Assembly: GCF_001854405.1 (NCBI RefSeq)
Contig: NZ_CP017718.1
Span: forward strand, 310,001-374,000
DNA length: 64,000 nucleotides
From: Hyphomonas sp. Mor2
Lineage (GTDB): Bacteria; Pseudomonadota; Alphaproteobacteria; Caulobacterales; Hyphomonadaceae
Reading direction: 5' to 3'
Part shown: piece after piece, positions 20,066 to 28,971 of the stretch
Numbering within the stretch: the stretch's first letter is position 1
How the letters are laid out: each line of letters begins with the position of its first letter
The notes under the pieces: model-generated
The model's database searches: none
Told to the model about the DNA's origin: nothing
What the model saw: the letters and a program-made list of their open reading frames with translations, nothing else
Program-made: the position numbers and the translations under genes

Positions 20066-20175
20066 CCTCCGTCTCCGACGACACCTGCGGAGGCAGGTGT
20101 CCATGGTCGGCTTCTTGCCATCCGTATTGCAGGGTTTGTTTGGCTGTGGATACCTGCCTTCGCAGGAATCGGCGG
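20066..20175. repeat. Pair of inverted REP-type palindromes
   Basis: Two related hairpin units face each other. Unit 1 has the stem ACACCTGC/GCAGGTGT (20081-20088 with 20093-20100). Unit 2 has the stem CCTGC/GCAGG (20153-20157 with 20162-20166). Read on opposite strands, the two units share a pattern of about 25 bases running from TGGA through the stem into a CGG-rich tail, with a few mismatches. This doublet organisation is typical of REP/BIME elements between genes. Confidence 0.65.
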
Positions 20176-20185
20176 GCTTATTGGT

Positions 20186-20857
20186 TTAAAACCCCCTCAA
20201 CTCTGCAAACTCTTCCAGCTCCGCCCGCTCTGTATAGAGCTGGTTCACAGGATCATCCTTGTCCGGGATGCCGACCGCCATTCCGCACCAGACCATTTCA
20301 TTCTCATCCAGGCCAAAATGGTCCTTCAGGCTCGGGCGCAGGATGCCCCAGCATTCCTGCATGCAGGTGCCCCAGCCGCGTTCCTCGGCGAGCAATGCGA
20401 GGGTCTGCATCAGCATGCCGGTATGACCCCACTGGCCATGTCCGACGCGTTCGTCGAGGACGAAGAACAGGGCGACCGGTGCGTTGAAGAAATTATAGTT
20501 CCGCATGAACCAGGTCAGGCGCCCGGCCTTGTCATCGCGCGGGATACCAATCTTTTCGTACATCATCTCGCCGACCCGGAACCGGCGGGCGTTCTGAGCC
20601 TCGGTGATATGGTCCGGATAGATCGGGCGATCGGTCGGCTCACCGCGTGGATTTCCGGTCAGCTTCGCCGCCGCAAGCTGCACGACCTTGTTGCGCTCTT
20701 CGCCGGTGACGGCAATCACGCGCCAGGGTTGCAGATTGCCGCCGGACGGCGAGCGCTGCGCGTCTTTCAGCCATTGCTCGACCTCGGCTTTTGGCAGCGG
20801 GGTGTCGAGAAACCCGCGTGTTGATATGCGTTGTTTGACGGCGGTGCTGACGTCCAT
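20186..20857 (-). CDS. Nitroreductase family protein
   Basis: The 223-residue protein has the FMN-dependent nitroreductase pattern: an N-terminal KQRISTRGF phosphate/FMN-binding segment, RSPSGGNLQPWRVIAV, a central LNFF-type helix (RNYNFFNAPVALFFVLDE), GMLMQTLALLAEERGWGTCMQECW and the terminal MAVGIPD segment. These enzymes reduce nitroaromatics, quinones or flavins with NAD(P)H. The natural substrate is not evident. It is the first gene after the P-loop kinase on the same strand, 80 bp apart, with a REP doublet downstream. Confidence 0.88.
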   Translation of the reverse strand: MDVSTAVKQRISTRGFLDTPLPKAEVEQWLKDAQRSPSGGNLQPWRVIAVTGEERNKVVQLAAAKLTGNPRGEPTDRPIYPDHITEAQNARRFRVGEMMYEKIGIPRDDKAGRLTWFMRNYNFFNAPVALFFVLDERVGHGQWGHTGMLMQTLALLAEERGWGTCMQECWGILRPSLKDHFGLDENEMVWCGMAVGIPDKDDPVNQLYTERAELEEFAELRGF

Positions 20858-20937
20858 GAGGGGCTCCCTGATCTCATTGCCTCACTCAACCTAGTGGCCG
20901 GAAAGCCGGATGCTAGGGGTCTCGTGGCGACAGCCCG

Positions 20938-21477
20938 TCAGGACGCGCCGACGATGTTTACGATCAGCTCGGCGGCCTCATAGGCGCTCATTTGCTCGGT
21001 TTCGATGGTGAGATCCGCTGGCGGCATCGCCTTTGTGCTGGCTTCGAACTGATCGAGGTTGGCTTTCAGGATCTCTATGTCTCTCAGCTTGCCGAACTTG
21101 GCGCGATCTTCATTGGCGATCCGCTCCAGCTGCCCGTCGCGCGACAGGTGAAGATGCACGAATGTGACCCGGCCACCGGCCACTTCGACCAGCTCACGGA
21201 CGCGACCGGGGAAGGTCGGATCGACCGAATTCTCGGGCTGAAAGGTGAAGATCAGCGAGCGTCCTTCTTCGGCTGCCGCTTTGAAGGCATCCATCCAGAA
21301 CTGCTCGCGCAGGCGCATGAAATTCTCAGTGCCAAACGGGAACACCGCAGCGACCGCGTCGACGACCAGATGATTGTGAAACAGCGGCAGTCCTGTCAGC
21401 TCGGAGACGCGCCTTGAAACGGTGTATTTCCCAGCCGCTGGCGGGCCATAGACAAAGATCAGGTGCATCCGCCTCAC
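20938..21477 (-). CDS. P-loop NTPase, small-molecule kinase-like
   Basis: The 179-residue protein starts with a strand and Walker A (VYGPPAAGKYTVSRRVSE; Lys-Tyr-Thr rather than Lys-Ser/Thr-Thr) and resembles AAA_33/shikimate kinase-like proteins in the segment LPLFHNHLVVDAV. A Walker B-like LIFTFQPE segment and an Arg-rich lid (REQF, RDGQLERIANEDRAKFGKL) follow. The substrate is unknown. Its start overlaps the stop of the M20 amidohydrolase by ATGA, so it is translated from the same mRNA. Confidence 0.7.
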   Translation of the reverse strand: MRRMHLIFVYGPPAAGKYTVSRRVSELTGLPLFHNHLVVDAVAAVFPFGTENFMRLREQFWMDAFKAAAEEGRSLIFTFQPENSVDPTFPGRVRELVEVAGGRVTFVHLHLSRDGQLERIANEDRAKFGKLRDIEILKANLDQFEASTKAMPPADLTIETEQMSAYEAAELIVNIVGAS

Positions 21478-22922
21478 CCGTCCTGGAAGAGCGCCAACGC
21501 TGTCGCCGTCATGCTTTTCACACCGGTTTCAATCGTCGGCTCATAGTCCGGCGAGAAGAAAGGCGAGTGCAGCGAGGGCAGGCCGAGCGCGCTGTCTTGC
21601 GCGGCTTGCCAGGTCCCGGGTTCAACCGCCCCGACCCAGAAGATCAGGCTCGGGATCTTGGCGTCAGTGCGGCCATATTGGCTGAAATCCTCGCCGCCCA
21701 TGACCGGGGCCACCTGGCTGATATTCTCTTCGCCAATAGCGCCCGCAATGGCCTCAGCTGCTTTGGCGGCCAATGCAGGCTCATTATAGGTCGATGGGGT
21801 GTAGTCGGGTTCGATGAAGATCTCAGGCTCCGGCGCGCCGAAGGCGAGGGCCTGGGCCTTGGCGATCCGCTCAATCCCTTCGAGCAACATGGCGCGTGTC
21901 TCGTCATCATAAGAGCGCACAGTGAGCAGCAGTTTTGCCTCATCGGAAATGATATTGTGCTTGGCCCCGGCCTGGAACGATCCGACCGTGACGACGGCAG
22001 GCGTTTGCGGGTTCACATTGCGCGAGACCAGCGTCTGGATGGCGGTGACGATGGAGGCGCCGACGATGACCGGGTCCTTGGTCGTGTGCGGATAGGCGCC
22101 GTGTCCGCCAATGCCTTTGACGGTGATATCGACGCTATCGACATTGGCCAGCGCAAAGCCGGAAGAGTAGGCGACCTTGCCACTCGGGACGCTGGCGGAG
22201 ACGTGCAGCGCCAGATTGTAGTCCGGTTGCGGAAACCGCTCGAACAGGCCGTCAGCGATCATGGCCTGGGCACCGTTGCCGAGTTCCTCGGCCGGCTGCG
22301 CGATCATGATCAAGGTGCCGGACCAATCGTCTTTCGCGGCGATCAGATTACGCGCCGCGCCGACCCAGCTGGTCATGTGAATGTCGTGACCGCAGGCATG
22401 CATGACGCCATTGGTGACGCCGGTCCAGGTCTCGTCGACGATTTGCGAGGCATGCGGCACGCCGGTGCGTTCCGCCACTGGCAGCGCGTCCATATCCGCG
22501 CGAATGAGCACGGTTGGGCCATCGCCATTGCGGAACACGCCGACCACGCCATAGCCGCCAACGCCGTCCCGGACGATGCCATTGTCGCGCAGGGACTTGG
22601 CTTTGGTCCATTCATCGCCGAGGCCGGTCGTGACCTCGAAGCCGAGGCTGGTCAGCTCGTTTGCCATGATCGTGGACGATTTGATTTCCTTGAACGAGAG
22701 CTCGGGATGGGCATGAAAATATTTGTAGAGATCGATCAGGTTGGTGCCTGCCGTGGGCATATCTGCGCTAATCTCGACCGGCGCATTGGCGAGCTCTGCG
22801 ACCGCCGCCGGCGGTTCAGAATGGGCGGCGTTCGCGTCAGGACCGGTCTGGCTCGCCTGCGAACAAGCCCCGAGAATGGCGGCGACCGCCAATGAAGAGA
22901 TTACTGGAACCGATCGAAACAT
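21474..22922 (-). CDS. M20 family amidohydrolase/peptidase, lipoprotein
   Basis: The 482-residue protein carries a lipoprotein signal with lipobox LGAC, so it is anchored in the periplasm or outer membrane. The M20D metal sites are recognisable: IRADMDALPVAER (Asp), HACGHDIHMT (His-x-His-like), AQPAEELGNGAQAM (Glu-Glu) and the late GGEDFSQY. The insertion domain motif GIGGHGAYPHTTKDP is also present. Relatives hydrolyse N-acyl amino acids or hippurate-like amides. A periplasmic copy suggests scavenging of acylated amino acids or peptides. It heads a two-gene leftward operon with the P-loop protein. Confidence 0.9.
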   Translation of the reverse strand: MFRSVPVISSLAVAAILGACSQASQTGPDANAAHSEPPAAVAELANAPVEISADMPTAGTNLIDLYKYFHAHPELSFKEIKSSTIMANELTSLGFEVTTGLGDEWTKAKSLRDNGIVRDGVGGYGVVGVFRNGDGPTVLIRADMDALPVAERTGVPHASQIVDETWTGVTNGVMHACGHDIHMTSWVGAARNLIAAKDDWSGTLIMIAQPAEELGNGAQAMIADGLFERFPQPDYNLALHVSASVPSGKVAYSSGFALANVDSVDITVKGIGGHGAYPHTTKDPVIVGASIVTAIQTLVSRNVNPQTPAVVTVGSFQAGAKHNIISDEAKLLLTVRSYDDETRAMLLEGIERIAKAQALAFGAPEPEIFIEPDYTPSTYNEPALAAKAAEAIAGAIGEENISQVAPVMGGEDFSQYGRTDAKIPSLIFWVGAVEPGTWQAAQDSALGLPSLHSPFFSPDYEPTIETGVKSMTATALALFQDG

Positions 22923-23021
22923 AAGCCCTCACTTATCAGCATATTAAGGTAACTCTGCCATGGTGACCGCAATGATTGTGGAAGACAAGGGGCGTGTCTC
23001 GACGGCGCCCGAAGGGTGACT

Positions 23022-23813
23022 ATGACGGTTCGCAACACACTCAAGGGCGCGCTTCTGGCCGCCAGCGTTTTCGGGCTCTCCGCCTGTGGTGGGAGTGCTC
23101 CGGTTGATCCCGCGATGTTCGATGCAGAGGTTCAGCGCCTCGCCGATGAAGGCGACATGTATGGCGAGATCTTTCTCGTCCTGAAGGAGCGCCGTCCGTC
23201 TCTCTATGGCAAGTTCCGCAATATCGCCGTCACCGAATTCAGCCGGGGCCGCCCGGTACGCGAGTCCAGCTTCGTGGCTGGAATGCAGATGCGGGAAGTG
23301 TTCCTGACCGAGATCATGCACCTGTCTCGTAGCGCCAGTGACGACAATGTCAAAGAGATGATCGATGTCATCATCACCACCTATGAACACCTGAAGTCAG
23401 AAGACCCTGCCGATTGCGTGCGCAGCATTGAAGGCTTGCCGCCCGAGAAGGTCGAGGAATACCCGCCCCTCCTGCGCAAGCGCGAGATGCAATTGGTGGT
23501 CGATCTTCTGAACGCGCCAAAAGGCATGGCCAATCGCCGCGCCGCGTCCGAGAAGGAAGTGGTGAACTGGATGATCAATATGTCCGCCTCAGAGCCTGGC
23601 GTGGCCGAGATGTTCAAGCTGATGGAGCAGGAAAAGAAGCTCAACGGCAAGGACAATGAGACTGTCTGCGATGGCATGATCACGGTCTATAAGCGCCTCA
23701 GCTACAAGCCGGCCAATGATCGCGGCACTTTGTTCCGCGGCATGGCCTTGATGGCGCTGAAGCAGCAGCAATTGCTCAAGAATGCTGAAGACTCTGAAGA
23801 GGTTGGCAGCTAG
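23022..23813 (+). CDS. Lipoprotein of unknown function
   Basis: This is a 263-residue protein with a lipobox (GLSAC-GG) after a typical signal. The rest is mainly helical and charged with no recognised domain. Two further cysteines (in PADCVRS and NETVCDG) lie in the mature part and could pair. A GTG two codons upstream (23016) is an alternative start. It is divergent from the M20 amidohydrolase gene (about 100 bp) and upstream of a membrane protein gene on the same strand. Confidence 0.65.
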   Translation: MTVRNTLKGALLAASVFGLSACGGSAPVDPAMFDAEVQRLADEGDMYGEIFLVLKERRPSLYGKFRNIAVTEFSRGRPVRESSFVAGMQMREVFLTEIMHLSRSASDDNVKEMIDVIITTYEHLKSEDPADCVRSIEGLPPEKVEEYPPLLRKREMQLVVDLLNAPKGMANRRAASEKEVVNWMINMSASEPGVAEMFKLMEQEKKLNGKDNETVCDGMITVYKRLSYKPANDRGTLFRGMALMALKQQQLLKNAEDSEEVGS

Positions 23814-23887
23814 CAGCGCTCCGAAAATTGGATTTGTAATACCGGTCGGTCTTGCTAAGCTCGAACGAGCGACGGAGGGACCGTGCC

Positions 23888-24607
23888 ATGTCTGAAACAC
23901 CCGCAACTGACCAATCAGCAGAGGCGCAGCCGCACACGCATGTACAGGACGCGTTGAACCAGCTGACGACGCTGAAGATCTACACGCACTCCCCGATCCT
24001 GTACTGGTGGCCGATCTGGGTGCTGGGGCTGGTCTTTGGGTTTGTCTCGATGTTTGTCGGGGGCGAAGGCACTGAAGCCGCCGCGCGCGTACAGGGGCAG
24101 ACCTTCGTCTTCGTCCTGGTCTTTGTGATCTTCTCGACGACGGTCAAACTGCGCGGCGCCAATTCGGTGATCCTCGGCCTGATCCTGCTGATCGGAGGGA
24201 TCCTCCTGGCGACCGCCAACCTGTCAGGCCCCATCGCCGCTTTCATTGGCGGGTTGGATATCCGCATGAGCCCGGCCTTCTACTGGTTTGTCGGCGTCGC
24301 CGTCTTTCTCATGTGGGCGATAATGATTTTCGGGTTCGACAAGGTGAAATTCTACGAAGTGGCACCCGGCCAGGTCCGCGAACGCGTCTTCTGGGGCAGC
24401 GGCGACCGCGCCGAAAGCGGCGCCAATGCGCGTTGCAAATACCTCAAGGATGACTTCCTGCGCCACCGCATGCTCGGCCTCGTGGTGACGGGCGACATCG
24501 AGATCACCCTCGGCGATGGCGAGGTCTGGTATCTGCACAATGTCTTGTTCGCCAAGGAGAAGGCCAATCGGATCAATGAGCTGATCGTCACACGGCCGGT
24601 CGATTAG
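23888..24607 (+). CDS. Membrane protein of unknown function
   Basis: From ATG 23888 (preceded by GGAGGG) the protein is 239 residues. A soluble N-terminus of about 35 residues is followed by four hydrophobic segments (ILYWWPIWVLGLVFGFVSMF, TFVFVLVFVIFS, ILGLILLIGGILLA, AFYWFVGVAVFLMWAIMIF). A C-terminal soluble domain of about 80 residues follows, whose strand pattern (LVVTGDIEITLGDGEVWYLHNVLFAK) looks like a small beta-barrel such as a PH-like fold. I do not recognise a family. It is followed by the REP-containing gap. Confidence 0.65.
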   Translation: MSETPATDQSAEAQPHTHVQDALNQLTTLKIYTHSPILYWWPIWVLGLVFGFVSMFVGGEGTEAAARVQGQTFVFVLVFVIFSTTVKLRGANSVILGLILLIGGILLATANLSGPIAAFIGGLDIRMSPAFYWFVGVAVFLMWAIMIFGFDKVKFYEVAPGQVRERVFWGSGDRAESGANARCKYLKDDFLRHRMLGLVVTGDIEITLGDGEVWYLHNVLFAKEKANRINELIVTRPVD

Positions 24608-25050
24608 GGGTTGCGGCTCCGGGGGCTGAATCGCTTGAGTCCGCTCTCGGTGTCGGAAGGGAAGCCAGCATCGACATCCCTTTTGAGCCTCATCCTGAGC
24701 GAAGTCGAAGGACGAGGCGGGCTTCCCGGAAGCACGGCCCTTTATCCTTCGACTTCGCTCAGGATGAGGGCCTCAGGGTGACATGTCCCCTCCTGACCCA
24801 AAGTAGCCTTCGTTCCCACCCTCACCTTAAACGCTCCCCACGGACTTTTCCGTGGGGCCCAGCACGAGATCTGGCGGCAGAGGTCGGGAGAGTTGTTTTC
24901 GCTCCCGTTCTTCGCGGTACGTGTACGTGATGGGCTGCCCGATCAGGTCGGGCAGAGCATGCTCAGACCGGGCTGGGCAGAGCGCCGGAAGTAGGATGCG
25001 GTCGAAGCCGAGCGTCCTCTCATGACCCAAACCCGACAACCGCCCGATAC
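24608..25050. other. 443-bp gap rich in palindromes, no gene seen
   Basis: Apart from the large inverted repeat at 24688-24769, the gap holds a 9-bp hairpin at 24836-24857 (CCCCACGGA/TCCGTGGGG) and an 8-bp hairpin at 24935-24955 (CTGCCCGA/TCGGGCAG). It also has a 17-base sequence at 24783-24799 that recurs with one mismatch at 63783-63799. No open frame here has a credible start, ribosome binding site or protein-like composition. Confidence 0.6.
24688..24769. repeat. REP-type element: perfect 25-bp inverted repeat
   Basis: Arms at 24688-24712 and 24745-24769 are perfect reverse complements of 25 bases, separated by 32 bases. The core TGAGCGAAGTCGAAGG and its complement are a widespread bacterial intergenic repeat word. 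It lies between the ends of two convergent genes, the usual REP location. Confidence 0.8.
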
Positions 25051-25674
25051 CTAAACGCGCCCCAGACTCGCATGCACTTGCGGCACATATCCATTCGCCA
25101 GGGCCTGGCAGGTGATATGAGGCGTCAAGCGGACGCCATGGCTCGGCAGAGGGCGCGGCGTGTCATAGCCTTCAAAGCGCCAGGGGTGGGCCTGGTCCTG
25201 CCATTTCAGAAAAGCCGCCGCGCCTGTGGTGAACATGGCACCGTCCGGCAGATCAGCGATGGTCACTTGTTCGCGCTCTGACTTGCCTTTCAGGATGGCC
25301 TGGATCTCGCCGGCAATGGCGTCGCTGAGGTCACTGGCTTTCGGGCGGTAGCGAAACACACCGGCGCGGACGAGGGCCTCGCGAAAGCGTTTGGCATCTG
25401 AATAACGGCACTCATAACAAGGGCGATGCCCGGCGGCGAGCGCGGTCACTTCATCGAGGAAGAACAGCTCGGTATAGGTGTGCTCGGCCATCAGCTCGCG
25501 CTGGCGGCCTTTGAATTCCAGCACACAGGTAATCCATTGCCTTGTCTTCCAGTGCGTCGGTTTCAGCGTCTTCTCAACGGTGTGAAAACAGCCGCCGCGA
25601 TTGCCCATCAGGGTTCCACGTTCAGGCACCGCGTGGATCAATCCGAAAGGGTCAACGCGGTTCTGAAGCGGCAT
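25051..25674 (-). CDS. Conserved protein of unknown function downstream of metG
   Basis: From the ATG at 25674 the protein is 207 residues. Upstream in-frame ATGs lie inside metG and give unlikely Arg/Ser-rich sequence. The N-terminus (MPLQNRVDPFGLIHA, then RGTLMGNRGGCFH) and the segment TELFFLDEVTALAAGHRPCYECR are strikingly conserved-looking. The PCYEC pair plus the earlier CFH and WITCVLEFKGRQRE Cys/His residues suggest a metal site. The G-x-R-PC-x-x-C layout recalls the Ada-type zinc motif. I cannot name a function. It begins 4 bases after the metG stop, so it is in the metG operon. Confidence 0.7.
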   Translation of the reverse strand: MPLQNRVDPFGLIHAVPERGTLMGNRGGCFHTVEKTLKPTHWKTRQWITCVLEFKGRQRELMAEHTYTELFFLDEVTALAAGHRPCYECRYSDAKRFREALVRAGVFRYRPKASDLSDAIAGEIQAILKGKSEREQVTIADLPDGAMFTTGAAAFLKWQDQAHPWRFEGYDTPRPLPSHGVRLTPHITCQALANGYVPQVHASLGRV

Positions 25675-25678
25675 GGGA

Positions 25679-27400
25679 TCAGCTTTCTTCGCCGCCAAAT
25701 TGCGTGGTCCATTCTTCGACCATGGCGTCTTCGATCTTCTGGAACAGAACCGGTGGCGCCTGAATTGGCAATCCGTGCGGGAGTGCGTCGAGCAGGCCGT
25801 CATCCTCCGGCGAGGGCCATTTGCGGTTCTCGTCCGGAACGCCAAGCGTATCGAGGATGGACTTGGCTGTGTTCGGAATGAGCGGCTGGGCGACAATCGC
25901 GAACAGCACGACCAGGTTCAGACCCGTCCGCACGCCGACAGCGGCGGCATCGACATCATTCTTATACTTCACCCAAGGCTCGGCGCGGGTCAGATATTCA
26001 TTCCCGGCGGCCCAGAGCGCGCGCGTCTCAGCCGCGGCCTTGCGGAACTCCATCGCTTCATAATGCTCTGAAATACGCGTCAGGCTGGCTTTCAGCTCAT
26101 TCGCCATCCAGGCTTCATCTTCGCCGGGTGTCCCCGCTGCGGGCAGGGTGCCGTCAAACTTGCTGACCGTGTATTTGGTGATCCGGTTGACGAAATTGCC
26201 GAGCACATTGGCAAGATCGGAATTGATCGCTGCCTGGAAGCCTTCCCAGGTGAAGGCCGCATCCGAGCCCTCCGGCGCGTTCGCCATCAAATACCAGCGC
26301 CAGTAATCGGCCGGCAGCAGCTCAAGCGCCTGATCCATGAACACGCCGCGCTTCTGGCTGGTCGAAAACTTGCCGCCATACCAGGTGACCCAGTTGAAGG
26401 CTTTCAGCTTGTCGACCGTCTTCCAGGGCTCGCCAGATCCGAAAATGGTCACCGGAAACGAGACGGTATGGAAGGCGACATTGTCCTTGCCCATGAACTC
26501 GACATATTCGACTTGGTCCGCGCCCTTGTCGGTGCGCCACCAGCGTTCCCAGTCGCCACCCGTCGCCTTGGCCCATTCCTCGGTCGCGGCGATATACTCC
26601 ACCGGCGCGTCAAACCAGACATAGAAGACCTTGTCCTCAAAGCCGGGCCGCGGATGGCCGTCCGCCCCCAATACCGGCACGCCCCATTTCAGGTCGCGGG
26701 TAATGGCGCGGTCGCGCAGGCCTTCATCCAGCCATTTCAGAGCGATGGACCGGGCCAGCTGCGGCCAGTCTTTCGACGCTTCGACCCATTCGCGGATCGT
26801 GTCCTGCATCTTCGATTGCAGCAGGAACAGATGCGCCGTGTCGCGGATCTCAATATTCGTTCCGCCTGACACCGCCGAATAGGGGTTCTTCAGATCGACC
26901 GGGTCGAGCAAGCGCCCGCAATTGTCACACTGATCGCCGCGGGCCTTCTCATAGCCGCAATGCGGGCAGGTGCCTTCGACATAGCGGTCTGGCAGGAAAC
27001 GGCCTTCATCGACACTATAGACCTGTTTCGAAACCCGCTCCTCGATCAGGCCTTTTTCTTCCAGGACGCGGGCAAAGTGCTGGGTCAGCGCCTTGTTCTC
27101 TTCGCTCGAGGAGCGACCAAACCAGTCATAGGACAGCGAAAAACCTTCGCCTGCGGCCCGCTGGATCTCGTGCTGCTCATCGCAATAGGTCTGGACGCTC
27201 ATCTCTGCCGCCTGCGCGGCAAGTTCGGCAGGCGTGCCATGCTCATCAGTGGCGCAAATATAGAGCACGTCATGGCCCTGCAGACGCTGGAACCGCGCAT
27301 AGACGTCTGCGGGCAGCATTGAGCCCGCCAAATTCCCCAAATGCTTGATGCCGTTAATATAGGGCAGGGCAGAGGTGATCAGGATCCGGCGTTTACTCAA
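25679..27400 (-). CDS. metG: Methionyl-tRNA synthetase
   Basis: This is a class I synthetase of 573 residues. It shows the start [18 protein letters not shown] (HLGN is the HIGH equivalent), the four-cysteine zinc knuckle [18 protein letters not shown] (about 145-162) and KFSTSQKRG in place of KMSKS. The anticodon-binding helices follow ([16 protein letters not shown] onward). There is no C-terminal tRNA-binding EMAP domain, so it is the compact form. It charges tRNA-Met and initiator tRNA. The downstream conserved unknown is probably co-transcribed. Confidence 0.96.
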   Translation of the reverse strand: MSKRRILITSALPYINGIKHLGNLAGSMLPADVYARFQRLQGHDVLYICATDEHGTPAELAAQAAEMSVQTYCDEQHEIQRAAGEGFSLSYDWFGRSSSEENKALTQHFARVLEEKGLIEERVSKQVYSVDEGRFLPDRYVEGTCPHCGYEKARGDQCDNCGRLLDPVDLKNPYSAVSGGTNIEIRDTAHLFLLQSKMQDTIREWVEASKDWPQLARSIALKWLDEGLRDRAITRDLKWGVPVLGADGHPRPGFEDKVFYVWFDAPVEYIAATEEWAKATGGDWERWWRTDKGADQVEYVEFMGKDNVAFHTVSFPVTIFGSGEPWKTVDKLKAFNWVTWYGGKFSTSQKRGVFMDQALELLPADYWRWYLMANAPEGSDAAFTWEGFQAAINSDLANVLGNFVNRITKYTVSKFDGTLPAAGTPGEDEAWMANELKASLTRISEHYEAMEFRKAAAETRALWAAGNEYLTRAEPWVKYKNDVDAAAVGVRTGLNLVVLFAIVAQPLIPNTAKSILDTLGVPDENRKWPSPEDDGLLDALPHGLPIQAPPVLFQKIEDAMVEEWTTQFGGEES

Positions 27401-27511
27401 GATTCATGTTCCCGTACAAAGGTTTACGCTGCGTTAGGCGGATTCGGCCGCAGAAGCTGCGCCTACCTAATCGCGCGATGGGATAATTGGAACATCCTTA
27501 AGGAGGGAACA

Positions 27512-27922
27512 ATGCCAAAAATTGCAGGTGTAAATTTACTGGGGATCGTGCTCGGCGCGCTCGCCATGTGGGTTCTCGGCGCCATCTGGTTCGGAGCCCT
27601 GTTCGCTGACGCGTGGATGAGCGCGAGCGGATTCACCGAAGAAATGTTTGAAGGGCAAAGCCCATTATGGATGCCGGCGGGCTTCGTCATCTCGCTGCTT
27701 CTGACCTTCGGCCTGGGTTGGCATATGAAACAGAAGAGCATCACCAAGCTCGATACAGCGGCACTGTTCGGGCTCTGGATGGCTTTGCTGATCGGCGTGC
27801 CATTGATGATGTACGCCTATGTTTATTCGCCAGCCCATTCCTGGGAACTGTTGCTGATCAATGGCGGCCATGTGGTGATAACCTTTGTTGCGGCATGCGC
27901 CGTCCTGTCCTTCTTCGACTAG
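27512..27922 (+). CDS. DUF1761 family membrane protein
   Basis: The 136-residue protein from ATG 27512 (strong AAGGAGGG site) has four transmembrane segments: 7-31, about 54-71, about 85-103 and about 112-135. The N-terminal GALAMWVLGAIWFGALFADAW segment is the DUF1761 signature. No function is known for this family. A longer frame from 27341 overlaps the metG start on the other strand and is rejected. A strong terminator follows the stop. Confidence 0.85.
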   Translation: MPKIAGVNLLGIVLGALAMWVLGAIWFGALFADAWMSASGFTEEMFEGQSPLWMPAGFVISLLLTFGLGWHMKQKSITKLDTAALFGLWMALLIGVPLMMYAYVYSPAHSWELLLINGGHVVITFVAACAVLSFFD

Positions 27923-27940
27923 AGGCAAGACTGGACACAA

Positions 27941-27978
27941 AAAAGCCCCCGGATGGCCAATCGCCGTCCGGGGGTTTT
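27941..27978. terminator. Bidirectional terminator
   Basis: AAAA-G-CCCCCGGA (27941-27953) pairs with TCCGGGGG-TTTT (27967-27978), with one bulged base. A-rich and T-rich flanks let it work for the rightward DUF1761 gene and for the leftward OmpA-like gene. Confidence 0.85.
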
Positions 27979-28032
27979 AAGTTGAGCTCTGCATAGGGAG
28001 ACGAGAGCTTCTGGGAGGAAATCGATCGCGGC

Positions 28033-28500
28033 TTAGCTGATCTCGGGCGCCCAGGCCGCCACACGAATCTCGACCTTGCGATCCATTGGCGTCCACAGCG
28101 TACTGGTCGAATCGGTCGCGTCGCTGCCCGTCTCGACATGCATGCCGTCCAGCTCATAACGCGACAGGGCGGCAGAGACGGTTTCAATACGCGCGGCGGT
28201 GAGAGATTCAGCTTCTGCTTCGGACCGCGCGTCGGCAGCAGAAGCGTTCAGGGAAACTTGTCCAAGCACACACCCGTCCAGGCGTGCCTGAGCGGCTTCG
28301 AGGATGGCGCGCGACGCAGGGGTCAGTGCGCTCGTCCCAGCCGGGAAGTAGACGTGCAGGGTCTCACTGGCGCACGCGCTCACGGTTGGCGGCGTCCAGG
28401 CGGTGGTTGGCGGCGGCGGCAAGGGCGCGGCCTGTGCGGCGCTTGCGGCGATCAGGGCGGCAGCGGCCAGGCTTGCGGTGGAGGTCAGCGTTTTGAACAT
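28033..28500 (-). CDS. OmpA-like domain periplasmic protein
   Basis: The 155-residue protein has a signal peptide (ending ASAAQA-AP), a short Pro-rich linker (PLPPPPTTAW) and a C-terminal domain reading VYFPAGTSALTPASRAILEAAQARL. That is the OmpA-like peptidoglycan-binding pattern of a strand, a helix and an LT.AR..TV-like helix (LTAARIETVSAAL). The terminal Arg-Lys-Val-Glu-Ile-Arg strand (DRKVEIRVAAW) also fits. It is about 100 residues of domain with no beta-barrel, so probably a soluble periplasmic protein. Cysteines at about 43 and 76 may form a disulphide. The role is unknown. Confidence 0.75.
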   Translation of the reverse strand: MFKTLTSTASLAAAALIAASAAQAAPLPPPPTTAWTPPTVSACASETLHVYFPAGTSALTPASRAILEAAQARLDGCVLGQVSLNASAADARSEAEAESLTAARIETVSAALSRYELDGMHVETGSDATDSTSTLWTPMDRKVEIRVAAWAPEIS

Positions 28501-28643
28501 TTTCAGCTCCCGTCTTGCGTGGGTTCAGGAAACGCAGACCAGAAGGCGAAAACATGCCGGATCGGGGATGAATTGTGGCAACTGCATGATCTTGTGATGA
28601 CGCCTTGCGCTTTGCCGAGGCGCAAGATAAAGGAGCCGCCAGT

Positions 28644-28719
28644 GCCCCTATAGCTCAGCTGGTAGAGCAACGGATTTGTAATCCGTAGGTCCGCGGTTCG
28701 AGTCCGTGTGGGGGCACCA
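28644..28719 (+). tRNA. tRNA-Thr (TGT anticodon)
   Basis: The 76-base cloverleaf has a 7-bp acceptor stem (one G-T pair), D arm AGCTCAGCTGGTAGAGC, anticodon stem ACGGA/TCCGT with loop TTTGTAA (anticodon TGT, reading ACA), and T arm GCGGTTCGAGTCCGT. The CCA end is encoded. Confidence 0.96.
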
Positions 28720-28971
28720 TTTTCTGGTTCGAGCTTGTCTGTGCGCACACGACTTGAGCCGCCAGAATAGCCCTAATTCTCGGAATCTGTGCTGTGGAGT
28801 TTGCCACACACAAAAGGGAAGTTTGCAACCGGACGCCGCGTAAATGATTGACAAAAGGTCGCAGACCGTCGTGTCATCGTCTTTGAGGTCCGCGCAAAGA
28901 ACGCGGATCCGCCGAAAAACACATCATTTTTGGCGACCTGGAAACCCGGGCGCCATGGGAGGAGTTAATCA

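Noticed and set aside
21414..22895. 493-codon open frame antisense to the M20 amidohydrolase gene
   Set aside because: It mirrors the third-position pattern of a clearly real gene, has no family resemblance or ribosome binding site, and is rich in Arg/Gly/Asp typical of GC-rich shadow frames.
26370..26400. Non-canonical KMSKS loop in MetG (KFSTSQKRG)
   Set aside because: A variant known in this type of MetG, with all other motifs intact; not a sign of inactivation.
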